Shown piece by piece: positions 26,560 to 35,786 of a stretch of 64,000 nt of DNA (positions are counted from its first letter, which is position 1; each line of letters opens with the position of its first letter). The notes under the pieces were generated by a model. That model saw only the letters and a list, made by a program, of their open reading frames with translations, made no database searches and was not told where the DNA came from. The position numbers and the translations under genes were made by a program. Location: positions 248,001 to 312,000 of the forward strand of contig NZ_JACFTD010000002.1 in assembly GCF_014282005.1 (NCBI RefSeq). The letters are read 5' to 3'. Origin of the DNA: Sporosarcina sp. BP05. Its GTDB lineage: Bacteria; Bacillota; Bacilli; Bacillales_A; Planococcaceae.

Positions 26560-26909
26560 GTAAGCGACAGTCCAACACTTAACAAAGAGTCCGCTTTAGT
26601 AAGGATATTCATTTTACTATATTTTAGGCGGAAATATACTTGGAAATACAACCGTTTATTTACAATGAAAAGCCCATTACCTTCCTGGATAAGTTGGACT
26701 TACTTAAATAACGGAGACATTAGATTACATCTGCGAAAGATGGGGAAGTTATTAATAAATTTTATAAGTCCATACCTGGTGTGCATGGTCCGTGTGCGGA
26801 CTTTTTTCATAGACTAATGACATTGTAGGTTTAGATAACGCATATAAAGTTTAATTTAACCATACCTTCTCCCTACCCAATGACTTAGAACTTATTTTTA
26901 TGCACTTGC
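26560..26909. other. Intergenic stretch without recognisable gene
   Basis: About 350 bases after the Mrr remnant. A short protein-like run (IQPFIYNEKPITFLDKLDLL, around 26645-26710) and an AAGTCC...GGACTT hairpin with T-run (about 26766-26808) are visible. Both look like remains of lost genes. Confidence 0.4.
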
Positions 26910-26931
26910 AAATAGTAATCATTACGATTAC
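26910..26931 (+). promoter_or_regulatory. Zur-type operator upstream of znuA
   Basis: AAATAGTAAT-C-ATTACGATTAC closely follows the Bacillus Zur box (AAATCGTAATnATTACGATTT): a near-perfect inverted repeat centred 50 bases ahead of the zinc-binding protein gene. Zur would repress it when zinc is plentiful. Confidence 0.75.
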
Positions 26932-26971
26932 AATAAAAAAGCACATAATTAGAATAAAGGGGGAATAGATA

Positions 26972-27970
26972 GTGAATAAGAAAATATTTGCTACGATAAC
27001 ATTTATTATTGGGATATTGATTTTAACTGCTTGTAGTAATGAGGGATCACCGACTTCCGAAGAAAGTGATGAAAGAAAGTTGGAAATATATACAACCATC
27101 TATCCATTTCAATATTTTACAGAGCGAATTGGGGGAGATGCCGTTTCGACCAAAAGTATTGTACCTCCCGGAGCTGATGCTCACTCAATAGATATCACGA
27201 TGAAGGAAATGGCAAAACTGGCAGATAGTGATGCGTTCATACATTCAGGAACAGGATTAGAGAGCTTTGCTAAATCTGTAATTGAGGCTATGGAAAATGA
27301 AAATGTAAAAATCATCAATGCCACAAAGAATGTTAAATTAATTAGTGGACAAGTTGATCCTCATGATGTGGAAGAAGAAAATTCAGTTGAGCATAGTGAA
27401 GAAGAAAATGAGGACGTTCATGACGAACATGGCGATGAGTTTGCTGTCGATCCACATGCCTGGTTAGATCCTATTCGTTCAACAATAATTGCTGAAAATA
27501 TCAAAAATGCATTAATTGAATTAGATCCGAAAAACAAGCCGGTATTCGAAGAAAATTTCAATTCACTAAAGAAGGATTTAGAGCAATTAAATAAAGAATT
27601 CACTGATGTGATTAATAATTCAAAAAGTAAAACTTTTATTGTCTCTCATTCTGCATATGGTTATTGGGAAGATGCATATGGTTTAAAGCAAATTGCTATC
27701 AGTGGTTTATCCCCATTTGACGAACCTTCTCAATCAAAAATAGTAGAAATTATAAAATCAGTGAAAGAAAACAACTTACAATACATCTATTATGAGACTA
27801 ATGTAAAGAATAAAATAGCTAATACTGTAAAAAAAGAAACAGGGTTAGAAACTTTGGCTTTACACAATCTTGAATCGATTTCTAAAGAAAACATTGAATC
27901 TAACGAAGATTATTTAAGTTTAATGAAAAAAAATATTGAAGCGCTTAGCCAAGAACTTAATCAAAAGTAG
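26972..27970 (+). CDS. znuA: Zinc ABC transporter substrate-binding lipoprotein (ZnuA/AdcA-like)
   Basis: A 332-residue extracytoplasmic solute-binding protein of the cluster 9 (zinc/manganese) family. Signal peptide and lipobox LTAC place the lipidated Cys at residue 21. Metal ligands include the His in GADAHS, a His/Asp/Glu-rich loop (about 130-150: VDPHDVEEEN, VEHSEEEN, VHDEHGDE), then DPHAWLDP, and the later SHSAYGYW. GTG start behind AAAGGGGGA. No permease or ATPase gene is near, so it must work with a transporter encoded elsewhere. The Zur box upstream fits a zinc-starvation gene. Confidence 0.9.
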   Translation: MNKKIFATITFIIGILILTACSNEGSPTSEESDERKLEIYTTIYPFQYFTERIGGDAVSTKSIVPPGADAHSIDITMKEMAKLADSDAFIHSGTGLESFAKSVIEAMENENVKIINATKNVKLISGQVDPHDVEEENSVEHSEEENEDVHDEHGDEFAVDPHAWLDPIRSTIIAENIKNALIELDPKNKPVFEENFNSLKKDLEQLNKEFTDVINNSKSKTFIVSHSAYGYWEDAYGLKQIAISGLSPFDEPSQSKIVEIIKSVKENNLQYIYYETNVKNKIANTVKKETGLETLALHNLESISKENIESNEDYLSLMKKNIEALSQELNQK

Positions 27971-28017
27971 AATTGGATGTAAAGTTACTTAATGTTAATA
28001 AAATACTATTTTAGTTT

Positions 28018-28056
28018 AAAACTGCCAAGACAACTCTAGTCTTTGCAGTTTTTTAT
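28018..28056 (+). terminator. Terminator after znuA
   Basis: AAACTGC..AAGAC / GTCTTTGCAGTTT stem with a 7-base loop and TTTTTT. Confidence 0.75.
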
Positions 28057-28227
28057 TTTCTAAATACGTAATAGCCACGAATTAGTATTAAATCGCGATA
28101 ATCTTAAGATATAACCACTAAATTGGGTGGTTCTTCTGCAAAGTTTTTGCACATTAAAAAGGTATGCTTTTTTAGCACCCTAAAAATGGTGCTTAGTTTA
28201 TACAAAAAACGAATGGAGTTACAATGT

Positions 28228-30048
28228 ATGGGTGGATTTACCGGTTTTATTGGAGAAACAAAAAATGCTTCAGTTGTTTTAGAGCGCATGATGGACAATA
28301 TCATCCATCGCGGTCCTGACTCTTCGGGTATGTTTATAGAAAACGAAGCAGCACTCGGATTTCGTCGTTTAAGTAATATTGATTTAGAGTATGGGAGTCA
28401 GCCGTATTACAAAGAAGAGGAATCACTTGTTTTAACTTTTAATGGGCAAATTTATAATTCCCATGAGTTAAGGGAGGAACTGATTTCTAATGGTTATGTG
28501 TTCAAAACTCACACTGATAGCGAAGTATTGATCCATGGATACGAAGAGTATGGGGAAAGTTTGACTGGGAAATTACGTGGTATGTTCGCATTTGTTATTT
28601 GGGATCGGAAAAATAAAAAACTATTTGGCGCTCGTGATATGTTTGGCATTAAACCATTTTATTATGCGCATATGAATGGTACATTATTTTTCGGCTCTGA
28701 AATTAAAAGCTTTCTGCCGCATATTCACTTCAATAAAGAATTAAACGAAAATGCTTTGAAACCTTATTTAACGTTTCAGTTTTCCGTATTAAACGAAACC
28801 TTTTTTAAAGGCGTTTTTAAATTACCAGCGGCGCATTATATGACATATGAGGACGGACAAATTAATACCCAGCGTTACTGGGCTCCAAAATTCAATCCAA
28901 CAGATCAACCATTGGAAGAGATTGTAGAAGAACTTGATCAAGTGGTAAGAGAATCTATACATGCACATCAAATTAGTGATGTAAAGGTTGGTTCCTTTTT
29001 ATCAAGCGGCGTTGATTCAAGTTATGTAGCATCTGTGTTGAAACCGGAAAAGACCTTTACGGTGGGCTTTGGTAACCAAAGTTTCTCCGAAATCGATAAT
29101 GCAAAAAAACTATCTAACGAATTAGGAATTGAAAATAGCAATGCAATTTTAGATCCCGACCTCTGCTTTGAAAAATTGGAGGACATTCAATATATGATGG
29201 ATGAACCACATTCAGATCCATCAATCGTGCCGTTGTATTTTTTGGCGGAGCTTGCAAGCCGTGATGTAAAGGTCATATTCTCCGGAGAAGGTGCTGATGA
29301 ATTATTTGGCGGATACGATGAGTACGATTCGACAAACTTGATGAAGAAGTATAAAAAACTCCCACTTACAGTTCGAAAACCTTTGGGCATACTATCAAAA
29401 CATCTACCAGAAATAAGAGGAAAGAAATTCTTGATTAAAGGTGGACTTTCGCCAGAAGAGTGGTTTATTGGACAAGCAAGAATATTTGAAGAAAAAGCAG
29501 CGAGTAAAATTTTAACAAGCTCGTATAACAACACACCTACCGTAAATGAAATCGTTAAACCATATTATGACCAAGTGAAGGGTGAAGACGATGTTACAAA
29601 AATGCAGTATTTAGACTTACACCTTTGGTTAGTGGATGATATTTTATTGAAAGCAGATAAGATGAGTATGGCACATTCTATTGATGTACGGATGCCATTT
29701 CTAGACCGTGAAGTAATAAAAATCGCTTCAAAAGTACCTACAAAATACCGTGTAAATGATATAGATACGAAATATGCATTTCGAATCGCTGCAAAACGGA
29801 CGTTGCCAGAAGAATATGCGAACCGTAAAAAGATCGGCTTCCCAGTTCCGATTCGCCATTGGATTCGAGAGGAAAAATACTATTTGAAAATCAAGTCTTA
29901 TTTTGAAAGTGTAGAGGCGGCTCAATTTTTTAATCAGCAGTCAATTATGGATTTGTTAAATGAACATTATAATGGTAAAACTAATAATGGGCGAAAAGTA
30001 TGGACAATCTATTCGTTCCTAATTTGGCATAAGAAGTATTTTGGTTAA
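28228..30048 (+). CDS. asnB: Asparagine synthetase (glutamine-hydrolysing type) lacking the N-terminal Cys
   Basis: About 606 residues. The glutaminase (Ntn) domain fills about 1-200 and the ATP-pyrophosphatase synthetase domain follows, with PP-loop SSGVDSS near 258 and later FSGEGADELFGGY and DKMSMAHSIDVRMPF. The start that aligns with the family is ATG 28228, giving MGGFTGFIG where active enzymes have MCGF: the nucleophile Cys2 is Gly (TGT to GGT). Such a protein could still use ammonia. A longer frame from 28123 exists but would bury the N-terminus. Two short hairpins lie upstream (28112-28131, 28174-28193). Confidence 0.88.
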   Translation: MGGFTGFIGETKNASVVLERMMDNIIHRGPDSSGMFIENEAALGFRRLSNIDLEYGSQPYYKEEESLVLTFNGQIYNSHELREELISNGYVFKTHTDSEVLIHGYEEYGESLTGKLRGMFAFVIWDRKNKKLFGARDMFGIKPFYYAHMNGTLFFGSEIKSFLPHIHFNKELNENALKPYLTFQFSVLNETFFKGVFKLPAAHYMTYEDGQINTQRYWAPKFNPTDQPLEEIVEELDQVVRESIHAHQISDVKVGSFLSSGVDSSYVASVLKPEKTFTVGFGNQSFSEIDNAKKLSNELGIENSNAILDPDLCFEKLEDIQYMMDEPHSDPSIVPLYFLAELASRDVKVIFSGEGADELFGGYDEYDSTNLMKKYKKLPLTVRKPLGILSKHLPEIRGKKFLIKGGLSPEEWFIGQARIFEEKAASKILTSSYNNTPTVNEIVKPYYDQVKGEDDVTKMQYLDLHLWLVDDILLKADKMSMAHSIDVRMPFLDREVIKIASKVPTKYRVNDIDTKYAFRIAAKRTLPEEYANRKKIGFPVPIRHWIREEKYYLKIKSYFESVEAAQFFNQQSIMDLLNEHYNGKTNNGRKVWTIYSFLIWHKKYFG

Positions 30049-30137
30049 GAATTTCATAGTGGTGGCGAAAAGAAATGGTAACTAATCGTGTAGTTTTATT
30101 ATTATAGGCACTGTTTCTTTTAATCAAAATAGGTTGT

Positions 30138-30302
30138 ATTAATGGCGAAAATTGCAATGCTCAATAACATTAATATAGCTTTGATGTCAAGGTTATTATT
30201 ACCGGCGGTCCACCACTGTATCATTTCCAATAGGTCGTCCTTGATAGTTTAATAATTTTTACGACACCGTGCGGATTACTCTTAACAAGGATAACATTCA
30301 CC
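30138..30302 (-). pseudogene. Remnant of a CopB-type P1B ATPase C-terminus
   Basis: The reverse strand reads VNVILVKSNPHGVVKIIKLS followed by RTTYWK and then degraded sequence. It parallels the intact CopB gene at 44898-46943 (VVLVKSNPLDVVNIIKLSRA). Base-level similarity runs for about 160 bases, with several stops. Only the region after the catalytic domain survives, so a second copper ATPase once lay here. Confidence 0.65.
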
Positions 30303-30368
30303 TTCAACAAAATAATTTGAATGCAGAAAATAAACGGTTATCACGACTTATGAAACCCGGTGGTGTGT

Positions 30369-30917
30369 ATGGTAGAAGAGATTCTGCAATGGTTTGAAAA
30401 TAGTGGTTTACTCGCTGTTTGGATAAGTATAATTTTAAATATTATTATTAGTGTCTTGGGGGTTATACCAAGCGTTTTTATAACGGTGGCAAATATCAGT
30501 TACTTTGGATTTGGGAAAGGTTTAATTCTTTCTATACTAGGAGAGGTTTTGGGCGCAATAATAAGCTTTTATCTGTATCGAAAAGGTATAAACAAAGTAA
30601 AAACTAAGGTCATAATTAACAATAAATATTTAAATAGGTTACAACAAAGCAAAGGAATGGAAGCTTTTTCACTAATTTTAGCACTCAGGGTTTTCCCGTT
30701 TGTACCATCAGGTTTAGTTACTTTGGCAAGTGCGGGTAGCAACGTTGGAATGTTGAACTTTTCAATAGCCAGTACACTTGGAAAAATACCTGCTCTTTTT
30801 ATAGAAGCATACTCCACTCAGCAAATTCTCAAATGGAGCGGGCAGGGCAAAGTAATCTTTGGAATTTCATCTATTATCATCATTAGTATATTAATAAGAA
30901 AGAGTACCACTAAATAA
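30369..30917 (+). CDS. TVP38/TMEM64 (VTT domain) membrane protein
   Basis: About 182 residues with six hydrophobic stretches. The VTT (formerly SNARE-associated/DedA-like) domain shows the family features: GxxxG-rich helices (FGFGKGLILSILGEVLGAII), then LRVFPFVPSGLVTLASAGSN and an amphipathic re-entrant pattern. ATG 30369 is used although GTG 30360 and 30363 are in frame. The ribosome site is weak. Members are thought to act in lipid scrambling or transport. The terminator overlaps the stop codon. Confidence 0.8.
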   Translation: MVEEILQWFENSGLLAVWISIILNIIISVLGVIPSVFITVANISYFGFGKGLILSILGEVLGAIISFYLYRKGINKVKTKVIINNKYLNRLQQSKGMEAFSLILALRVFPFVPSGLVTLASAGSNVGMLNFSIASTLGKIPALFIEAYSTQQILKWSGQGKVIFGISSIIIISILIRKSTTK

Positions 30918-30932
30918 AGTGGACTCTTTTTT
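30901..30932 (+). terminator. Terminator overlapping the end of the VTT gene
   Basis: AGAGTACCACT / AGTGGACTCT with TTTTTT. The stem begins inside the last codons. Confidence 0.75.
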
Positions 30933-31240
30933 GATGTCCGGTCACTTCGTTTTTGACGAAATACTATGTCATGGAATTCTAATCACAATCTATCTTTGCA
31001 ATATTAAGACTCCATGTATTGACTCAGATTCACATCTTTATTTTTAGTAATTGACCAAATCAGATTATCAATGAAATTTAACTACATATTAAAGGAAGGG
31101 AAAAAATATTGATGCGCTATCTCCATATTTCCTGCAAACTTTTAAAGTACAGTAAATGTGGAACCTTTATTTTTGGAAGACTATAAAAAAGGCAGATAAC
31201 CAGCAACACATATTCGATTTTTCAACAATTAGATGAAGGA
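30933..31240. other. Intergenic, no gene seen
   Basis: About 300 AT-rich bases ahead of the MreB-like gene. Only a GGAAGGGAAAAAATATTGATG string that could be a lost start was noticed. Confidence 0.5.
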
Positions 31241-31255
31241 TAAGGAGAAAAAACT

Positions 31256-32266
31256 ATGTTTGGTATGGATGCAAGAAATCTTGGAATTGATTTAGGAACA
31301 GCAAACACTCTTGTTTTTGTTAAAGGGAAAGGGATCGTCGTTCGGGAGCCTTCTGTTGTTGCGATGGAAACTAAAACAAATCAAATTATTGCGATCGGAA
31401 ATGAAGCGAAGAATATGATTGGACGTACTCCGGGAAACATTGTTACCGTGTGTCCGATGAAAGACGGTGTTATTGCGGATTATGAAACTACTGCAATGAT
31501 GATGAATCATTTTATAAAAAAAACAAAAAAACCAAGTATTCTTAGCAATAAGCAGTATGTAATGGTTTGTATACCATCTGGGGTAACAACAATAGAAAGA
31601 CGTGCTGTCATCAATGCAGCTAAACAAGCAGGTGCGCGGGATGCCTTTTTGATTGAAGAGGCGTTTGCCGCAGCAATTGGATCTGGTTTACCAGTATGGG
31701 AACCAACTGGGAGCATGGTTGTTGATATTGGCGCCGGTACAACGGAAGTCGCGGTCATTTCTTTGGGTGGAATTGTGATTAGCCACTCCATTCGTGTCGC
31801 TGGTAATGAGATGGATCAATCAATCATTAGTTATATTAGAAAAAAGTATAATTTAATAATAGGGGAACGAACAGCCGAAAGTATTAAAATGGAAATCGGC
31901 GCTGTTGGAGATATAGAAGGAATCGCGAGCATGGAAATTCGTGGCCGGGATCAACTAACCGGACTACCAAAAATCATTGAGATACAGGCAAAGGATGTTC
32001 GGAATGCATTAAGCGATACGGTTTATTCCATTATCGAGTCAGTGAAAAATACATTAGAAAATACACCTCCAGAACTGGCTGCTGACATTATGGATAGCGG
32101 AATTATATTAACGGGTGGCGGAGCTTTGTTGGGTAACTTGGATAAAGTTATTAGTGAAGAAACTCAAATACATGCTCTAATAGCTAATGACCCACTCGAT
32201 TGTGTAGCTATTGGAATAGGAACAGCTTTAGAAAACATTCACTTATTTAAAACTAAAGCAAAATAG
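31256..32266 (+). CDS. MreB/MreBH-like actin homologue
   Basis: A 336-residue full-length bacterial actin. Phosphate-binding loops [17 protein letters not shown] (about 10-26) and [18 protein letters not shown] (about 160) and the adenosine motif [12 protein letters not shown] (about 285) are intact, as is the membrane-facing start MFGMDARN. In its usual role MreB organises cell-wall synthesis along the cell length. Here it lies next to a SpoIIP-like wall hydrolase in an accessory block, so it is probably an extra copy. ATG has AAGGAG upstream. Confidence 0.9.
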   Translation: MFGMDARNLGIDLGTANTLVFVKGKGIVVREPSVVAMETKTNQIIAIGNEAKNMIGRTPGNIVTVCPMKDGVIADYETTAMMMNHFIKKTKKPSILSNKQYVMVCIPSGVTTIERRAVINAAKQAGARDAFLIEEAFAAAIGSGLPVWEPTGSMVVDIGAGTTEVAVISLGGIVISHSIRVAGNEMDQSIISYIRKKYNLIIGERTAESIKMEIGAVGDIEGIASMEIRGRDQLTGLPKIIEIQAKDVRNALSDTVYSIIESVKNTLENTPPELAADIMDSGIILTGGGALLGNLDKVISEETQIHALIANDPLDCVAIGIGTALENIHLFKTKAK

Positions 32267-32536
32267 ATCATTACCATTATGTAAATCCCTGGTCATAAAA
32301 ACCCTCTTAACTTTATCTGTTAAAATTGCCTAAGTTAAATTCGTGATGTGCATCTTCGTTAAAAAAAGCGATTAACAGTAATATGGGCGTTCTTCTTGCT
32401 TTTAATGATTTATAACAAAAAAGAGTTTAAAGATGCGGTCATTACAATCCAACTTGTAATGGAACAACTTTTAATTATTAAAAAGACTTCTATATCCGAC
32501 AGTGTGCTACATATATTAGCTGACGGAGGAATGCCT

Positions 32537-33346
32537 ATGAAGAAGTCGTTGAAAGTTTGGGGTGCACTTATCTTCTTTCTTTTCATATTTCCAGTTATCT
32601 TAGAACAGATCCCGAGTGAAACCCCAGAAGAAGTAGCAGTCGTCGCTCCATTGAATAACCGGCAATTAGTTTATGCGACAAATCTCATCGAACCGGAAGC
32701 AGAACCAGAACCACAAATCCAAACAGGCATGCGTGCGCTTTTATTTGCTACACATTCACATGAAGCATTTGAACCTATCACTCAACAACATGATGGAAAA
32801 ATTGCGGTTTCTCATCCGGAAGCGAATATTATGAAGCTTAATGAAACGATAAAATCCCAGTTGGAATTCAATGGAATATCAACTGAAATTCTTGATGTCG
32901 ATACTTCCTCGGTAATGATTCAGAAGGGGATACCTTATCACAAATCGTACGATGTGATTAGGCCGTATGTACAAAAGGCGTTGAAAGAAGTCGATTATGA
33001 CATCATAGTCGACATACACCGCGATTACCTTAAAGCAGACAGAACGACACTCACGTATGAAGGGGAAAAGTATGCAAAAATCGTTTTTGTTATTGGCGGT
33101 GAGCATAGTAATTTCAAATTAAATAAGGAATTAGTCGATAGATTGACAGCTGAATTAGAAAAAATTGTTCCGGGTATAACTAGGCCTCTTGTTTTCAAAG
33201 CAGGACACGGTGTAGACGGAAAGTACAACCAAGATCTTGATCCGCGTCTCGTACTTATTGAAATGGGTGGGATCGGTAATAATGAAGCAGAACTGAACAG
33301 AACATCAGCTGTTCTTGCAAAAGCTGTTTCTAAGGTTCTTCAGTAA
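32537..33346 (+). CDS. SpoIIP-like cell-wall hydrolase, first copy
   Basis: A 269-residue membrane-anchored protein. ATG 32537 has GGAGGA at proper spacing, so the longer frame from 32396 is not used. An N-terminal helix (8-25, VWGALIFFLFIFPVIL) is followed by a short linker and the SpoIIP domain. Zinc and catalytic motifs are present: THSHEAF (about 72), VDIHRDY (about 155) and YNQDLDPRLVLIEMGG (about 230). SpoIIP enzymes cleave peptidoglycan stem peptides and glycan during engulfment. This short form lacks the long N-terminal part of the sporulation protein. Two related sequences occur at 48132 and 56697. Confidence 0.85.
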   Translation: MKKSLKVWGALIFFLFIFPVILEQIPSETPEEVAVVAPLNNRQLVYATNLIEPEAEPEPQIQTGMRALLFATHSHEAFEPITQQHDGKIAVSHPEANIMKLNETIKSQLEFNGISTEILDVDTSSVMIQKGIPYHKSYDVIRPYVQKALKEVDYDIIVDIHRDYLKADRTTLTYEGEKYAKIVFVIGGEHSNFKLNKELVDRLTAELEKIVPGITRPLVFKAGHGVDGKYNQDLDPRLVLIEMGGIGNNEAELNRTSAVLAKAVSKVLQ

Positions 33347-33455
33347 GAAGATCAATTTAAAGAATTAATGCATCGCGTGTTTATTGTTGAAAGATTAACG
33401 GCTTTGACATGAAGTCTTCAACGGATGCTGAATCAGGTTAAGCACAACGAATTTC

Positions 33456-33526
33456 AGAAGAAGAAGAAGAAGAAGAAGAAGAAGAAGAAGAAGAAGAAGA
33501 AGAAGAAGAAGAAGAAGAAGAAGAAG
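33456..33526. repeat. GAA/TTC microsatellite, about 23 units
   Basis: Uninterrupted (GAA)n of about 71 bases directly abutting the bidirectional hairpin at 33525-33563. In the ORF reading it would code poly-Lys, poly-Glu or poly-Ser with no support for translation, so it is treated as a simple-sequence tract. Confidence 0.95.
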
Positions 33527-33563
33527 AGGCAGCCCCAAGTGAAAACTTTGGGAGCTGCCTCTT
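33525..33563. terminator. Bidirectional terminator between the SpoIIP-like and ResA-like genes
   Basis: GAGGCAGCCCCAAGT / ACTTTGGGAGCTGCCTC with a GAAA loop. Read on the minus strand it is followed by TTCTTCTTC, the GAA tract. Confidence 0.65.
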
Positions 33564-33653
33564 CATTATTTTGGGGAGTCTATATTCTGTTTGTCGAAGA
33601 AGGAATTCAACACCAGGAAACATCGTTTTTCGTTAGTGTTCATTGACTATTGT

Positions 33654-34187
33654 TTAGGGTTTAATTTGTTCCATATATCCTTGAATACTTTTTTCGCTCA
33701 TTTCTCCCGTTATAATTTTCACGATTTTACCTTCTGGATTGATAAGTAAGGTGGTCGGTAATGGTCGAATGCTATACGCTTGCATAACACTTTTATTTTT
33801 ATCAATTAGTGTCGGGAAAGTCATCCCATATTGCTCAGCAAATGTTCGAACCTTCAAGTCCGATTCTGCGATGTTAACCGCTAATACTTGAACTCCTTGA
33901 TCTTTATAAACTTGGTATTGCCGACCCATCGCGGGCATTTCCTTTTTACATGGTGCACACCAAGTTCCCCAAAAGTTTAAGAACACACCTTGACCTTTAT
34001 AATCCGAGAGTCGATGACTCACACCGTCCAAGTCGACTAATGCAAAATCCGGTGCGACGTCCCCGACCTTCAATATATCATGTTTTTCTTTTGTAAAGCT
34101 ACTGTATATTGTAAAGACAACGGCACCAGCCAACACCGTTAAAATAATTAAACGCGTGATAAAACGATTCCTTTTTTTATTATTCAT
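33654..34187 (-). CDS. Membrane-anchored thiol-disulfide oxidoreductase (ResA/TlpA-like)
   Basis: A 177-residue protein with a signal anchor (about 9-28) and a thioredoxin-fold domain outside the membrane. The active site is WGTWCAPCKKE (C77, C80). The cis-Pro loop SIRPLPTTLLIN is present. ResA reduces the haem-binding Cys pair of apocytochrome c in System II. It is transcribed away from the kinase gene at 34409, with about 220 bases between holding both promoters. CcdA, ResB and ResC further on would complete the pathway. Confidence 0.87.
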   Translation of the reverse strand: MNNKKRNRFITRLIILTVLAGAVVFTIYSSFTKEKHDILKVGDVAPDFALVDLDGVSHRLSDYKGQGVFLNFWGTWCAPCKKEMPAMGRQYQVYKDQGVQVLAVNIAESDLKVRTFAEQYGMTFPTLIDKNKSVMQAYSIRPLPTTLLINPEGKIVKIITGEMSEKSIQGYMEQIKP

Positions 34188-34408
34188 CTTTCGGTTGCCC
34201 CTTTCGAGACCCTTCGAGCCGCTAACGGTATGCTTGAAATGTCTTTGTTATGATAAGTACTATACTAAAGATATATCAAAAAATTATGCAGACACAAAGC
34301 TGTCATGTTCGTTCAATGAAATCGTTACCTTTCGTCATGTTTAGTTCTCTCTGCATAATTTTTTCATATTTATTCTCTATACTAATTTTGAGAGGAGAGA
34401 GTGTTCAG

Positions 34409-35767
34409 ATGAACAGAATCTCTATAAAACTGGCCGCTTACTTTTTTATTTCTGTGCTTATAATGGAAACATCATTAATCTTTTATCTCCATCAGAATAT
34501 CATCCACGCAAGGATTGATGAAGAATACTCTCGATTATTGGCGGACGGTTCAAATCATCGGGACGTGTTGGAAGATCATTATTCTGATATGACGTTAAAA
34601 CATATCGCATTGATGGAGATTGGTGAGCGGGAAGTTGTTATCACAGGTAGCCAAGGAATCATAGCCAGCAGCTCTGACGAAAACAATTCGATAATACAAC
34701 AATACTCTTCCCTATTAAATGATCTTGATTTGGATGAAGACAGGATTTTGGTTTCCGACTGGAAAGAGTCAGCGTATATTATTAGCGCTCATCCTTATAA
34801 AGTGGATTCAGGTCATTCCGGATACGTTGTAATGTTTCAAAGTACTCGTTCGATTGAGCAGTTAGTCAGTAAGCTAAACTTGCACTTCGGATTGGCGGGA
34901 GGGGCAAGTGGAATCGCACTGTTCATCATCTATGCAATCCTTTCTAAATTCCTAACACGCCCTCTCATCCGTATGAAGGAAGCGACTGAGAAATTGAGCC
35001 AAGGAGAATTCGATGTAAGTCTTCCTTTTGTCGGTAACGATGAGCTAGGTGAGTTATCGCGCTCAATCCAAAAACTTGCGAGTGATTTGGAACGGTTAAA
35101 AACTGAACGTAATGAATTCCTGGCATCTATATCTCACGAGCTAAGTACGCCATTAACATACTTGATTGGCTATTCGAAAGTGGCCATGAGACAAGGGCTG
35201 AATACTGATGAACGTCAGCATTATCTTACAATTATTGCGGAAGAGTCAGACCGAATGAAGGATCTCGTTAAAAACTTATTGGATTTAGCGAAAATGGATG
35301 AGACAACTTTCACTGTTTCAAAGGAATCTTTTTGGATACGTCCGTTCATTGAGGATCTCCATAGGCTAGTTGGACCTTCTTATAAACTTAAAAAACTAAG
35401 GCTTGACTTACTATGTAACGAGGATTTCCAAATCCACGCTGACCCCTTGCGATTGGAACAGATTGTCCTGAATTTACTGGACAATGCCTATAAATACTCA
35501 GAAGAAGATACAAATATTACGTTGGAAGTGTATAAAGATGAGGGGAAATCAGTCATTTCAGTTACTGATGTCGGAATCGGAATTCCACCCGAAGACATTG
35601 GATTTATCTTCGAGAAACTATACCGGGTCGAAAAATCACGCTCACGCACTTCTGGGGGATCAGGTATTGGTCTGGCAATCGTCAAGGAACTTGTCGAAGC
35701 CCACGGTGGCAGTATTCAAGTGGAAAGTAGCCTTGGAAAAGGAAGTACGTTCACCGTTAAAATTTAA
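34409..35767 (+). CDS. Sensor histidine kinase
   Basis: A 452-residue kinase. ATG 34409 lies behind AGGAGAGAG and starts a normal membrane kinase. The longer frame from 34250 adds unlikely sequence. Two membrane helices flank an extracellular domain (about 30-160), followed by a HAMP domain (about 185-235), His near 242 in ISHELSTPLTY and an ATPase domain (NLLDNAYKYS, DVGIGIPPED, GIGLAIVKEL). The sensed signal is unknown, but the neighbours (thiol, haem and copper genes) suggest copper or envelope stress. The partner regulator follows 19 bases later. Confidence 0.85.
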   Translation: MNRISIKLAAYFFISVLIMETSLIFYLHQNIIHARIDEEYSRLLADGSNHRDVLEDHYSDMTLKHIALMEIGEREVVITGSQGIIASSSDENNSIIQQYSSLLNDLDLDEDRILVSDWKESAYIISAHPYKVDSGHSGYVVMFQSTRSIEQLVSKLNLHFGLAGGASGIALFIIYAILSKFLTRPLIRMKEATEKLSQGEFDVSLPFVGNDELGELSRSIQKLASDLERLKTERNEFLASISHELSTPLTYLIGYSKVAMRQGLNTDERQHYLTIIAEESDRMKDLVKNLLDLAKMDETTFTVSKESFWIRPFIEDLHRLVGPSYKLKKLRLDLLCNEDFQIHADPLRLEQIVLNLLDNAYKYSEEDTNITLEVYKDEGKSVISVTDVGIGIPPEDIGFIFEKLYRVEKSRSRTSGGSGIGLAIVKELVEAHGGSIQVESSLGKGSTFTVKI

Positions 35768-35786
35768 TGGGAGGCCTGAAGATGAC

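Noticed and set aside
28123..28227. Extended start of the asparagine synthetase
   Set aside because: An extension would place 35 residues before the Ntn domain, and the region carries hairpins and no ribosome site.
33425..33646. ORF coding poly-Lys, and the antisense poly-Ser ORF
   Set aside because: Both are produced by the GAA tract alone, with no ribosome site or protein-like flanks.
34250..34408. N-terminal extension of the sensor kinase
   Set aside because: It lacks a ribosome site and does not resemble kinase N-termini. ATG 34409 with AGGAGAGAG is a better start.
35484..35786. N-terminal extension of the second response regulator
   Set aside because: It overlaps the kinase gene in another frame and has no receiver-like sequence. 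The true start is 35787.
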